The position numbers and the translations under genes were made by a program. A stretch of DNA of 6,941 nucleotides from positions 1-6,941 of the forward strand of contig JAMDBC010000186.1 of NCBI GenBank assembly GCA_023484185.1. Reading direction: 5' to 3'. The DNA comes from Chloroflexota bacterium. Its GTDB lineage: Bacteria > Chloroflexota > Anaerolineae > Anaerolineales > Villigracilaceae. The notes beneath the pieces were generated by a model that worked only from the letters and a program-made list of their open reading frames with translations, made no database searches and had not been told where the DNA came from. Shown piece after piece: positions 6,237 through 6,941 of the stretch; the stretch's first letter is position 1; the number at the start of each line of letters is the position of its first letter.

Positions 6237-6941
6237 ATGGCGTCAACTTTGCCCCGTAAGAACTATGCACGTATCCCGGTTAAGCTCGATCTTCCAAATT
6301 TAATAGATATTCAACTCGATTCATTTGAACGACTCAAGAAAGAAGGCCTTGGCGACCTCTTTCACGAGGTATCGCCGATTGAGTCTTATAACAAGGGGAT
6401 GAAATTGTTCTTCCCCAGCCGCGGTCCCGAATCGAAGCAGTGGGGGCTGAAATACTGGTTCGGCGATCCAAAGCATTCCATTGAAGAATGCGTTGAGCGC
6501 GATCTGACTTATTCAAGCCCGCTGTATGTTTCAGTATTGCTGGCTGGTACCGACGTACCCGAACCGATCAAGCAGGATATCTTCCTCGGCGATTTCCCTG
6601 AGATGACGGATAAAGGCACGTTCATTATCAATGGAACGGAACGCGTGGTTGTTTCGCAATTGATCCGCTCCCCAGGCGTGTATTTTGAAGCGCCTTCGGA
6701 CCGCGCCACTGGTCGTCCTTTGGCCATGGCTAAGCTTATTCCCGATCGCGGCGCGTGGATGGAGTTCGAGACCCGCAAGAGCGATTATATTATTTTGAAA
6801 TTTAACCGCAAGCGTACAGTGCCGATCACGGTCTTTCTGCGTGCGCTGGCCGCTGTAAGCGATGAAGTAAAAGATTCGCCGCTCAAAACCGGCAGTGACG
6901 AGGATATCCTATCCATTTTTCAGGATGTGGATACGTGCATA
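6237..6941 (+). CDS. rpoB: DNA-directed RNA polymerase subunit beta, N-terminal part (continues past window end)
   Basis: The frame is open from ATG6237 to the last base (235 codons, no stop), so only about a fifth of RpoB is present. It covers the start of the protrusion (beta1) and the beginning of the lobe (beta2). Recognisable RpoB blocks are LPNLIDIQLDSFERL (19-33), TYSSPLYVSVLL (91-102), and FLGDFPEMTDKGTFIINGTE (116-135) running into RVVVSQLIRSPGVYF (136-150). The last block matches the E. coli region around Val146, the N-terminal rifampicin cluster, and looks wild type (Val139 here). AGGAGAG (6224-6230) lies 6 nt before the ATG. RpoB forms the catalytic half-channel of RNA polymerase with RpoC. 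No rplJ or rplL lies immediately upstream; the gene has its own promoter in a region divergent from an MFS gene. rpoC probably follows beyond the window. Confidence 0.98.
   Translation, partial: MASTLPRKNYARIPVKLDLPNLIDIQLDSFERLKKEGLGDLFHEVSPIESYNKGMKLFFPSRGPESKQWGLKYWFGDPKHSIEECVERDLTYSSPLYVSVLLAGTDVPEPIKQDIFLGDFPEMTDKGTFIINGTERVVVSQLIRSPGVYFEAPSDRATGRPLAMAKLIPDRGAWMEFETRKSDYIILKFNRKRTVPITVFLRALAAVSDEVKDSPLKTGSDEDILSIFQDVDTCI

Noticed and set aside
1..6941. A new multi-gene system (defence, biosynthetic or mobile)
   Set aside because: Every substantial gene belongs to a known family with an ordinary role, and the genes form four separate transcription units. The unusual content is regulatory and repeat structure only.

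Overview
The window looks like ordinary chromosomal DNA of a moderate-GC bacterium, most likely a Chloroflexota (Anaerolineae-like) lineage. That placement is an inference from the general look of the RpoB, MetA/MetY and DUF2156-type proteins and from the dispersed palindromic repeat. No marker in the window proves it. No tRNA, rRNA, CRISPR array, transposase or phage gene is visible.

Layout: (1) About 1-62 is the cut-off end of a palindromic dispersed repeat. A six-TM plus DUF2156 (MprF-type) aminoacyl-phosphatidylglycerol synthase-like gene follows it directly (about 71-1732, +). (2) 1733-2207 is a dense regulatory leader: a sigma70-type promoter, a complete SAM-I (S-box) riboswitch (1832-1933), an intrinsic terminator with a readable antiterminator alternative (1954-1986), a second full-length copy of the palindromic repeat (1987-2079), and a hairpin-rich stretch up to the start codon. 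(3) metY (2208-3497, +) and metA (3558-4499, +) form a methionine operon, separated by a 13-bp intercistronic hairpin that touches the metA Shine-Dalgarno. (4) A bidirectional terminator (4506-4531) divides metA from a convergent UMF1/Atg22-type MFS transporter gene (4564-5973, -). (5) A divergent intergenic region carries a near-consensus promoter (-35 TTGACG, 17-bp spacer, -10 TATAAT) driving rpoB, whose first 235 codons run off the window end.

How the genes work together: MetA carries Glu111, the residue linked to acetyl-CoA use, so it should make O-acetylhomoserine. MetY then sulfhydrylates this with sulfide to homocysteine, the direct precursor of methionine and SAM. SAM closes the loop by binding the leader and terminating transcription ahead of metY-metA. 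The flanking genes (envelope lipid modification, MFS permease, RNA polymerase) have no evident functional tie to the operon.

I do not see a new multi-gene system. The least routine signals are the palindromic repeat family, which lies within the methionine leader and at the start of the first gene and shows a compensatory base-pair change between its two copies, and the stacked RNA structures between the riboswitch and metY.
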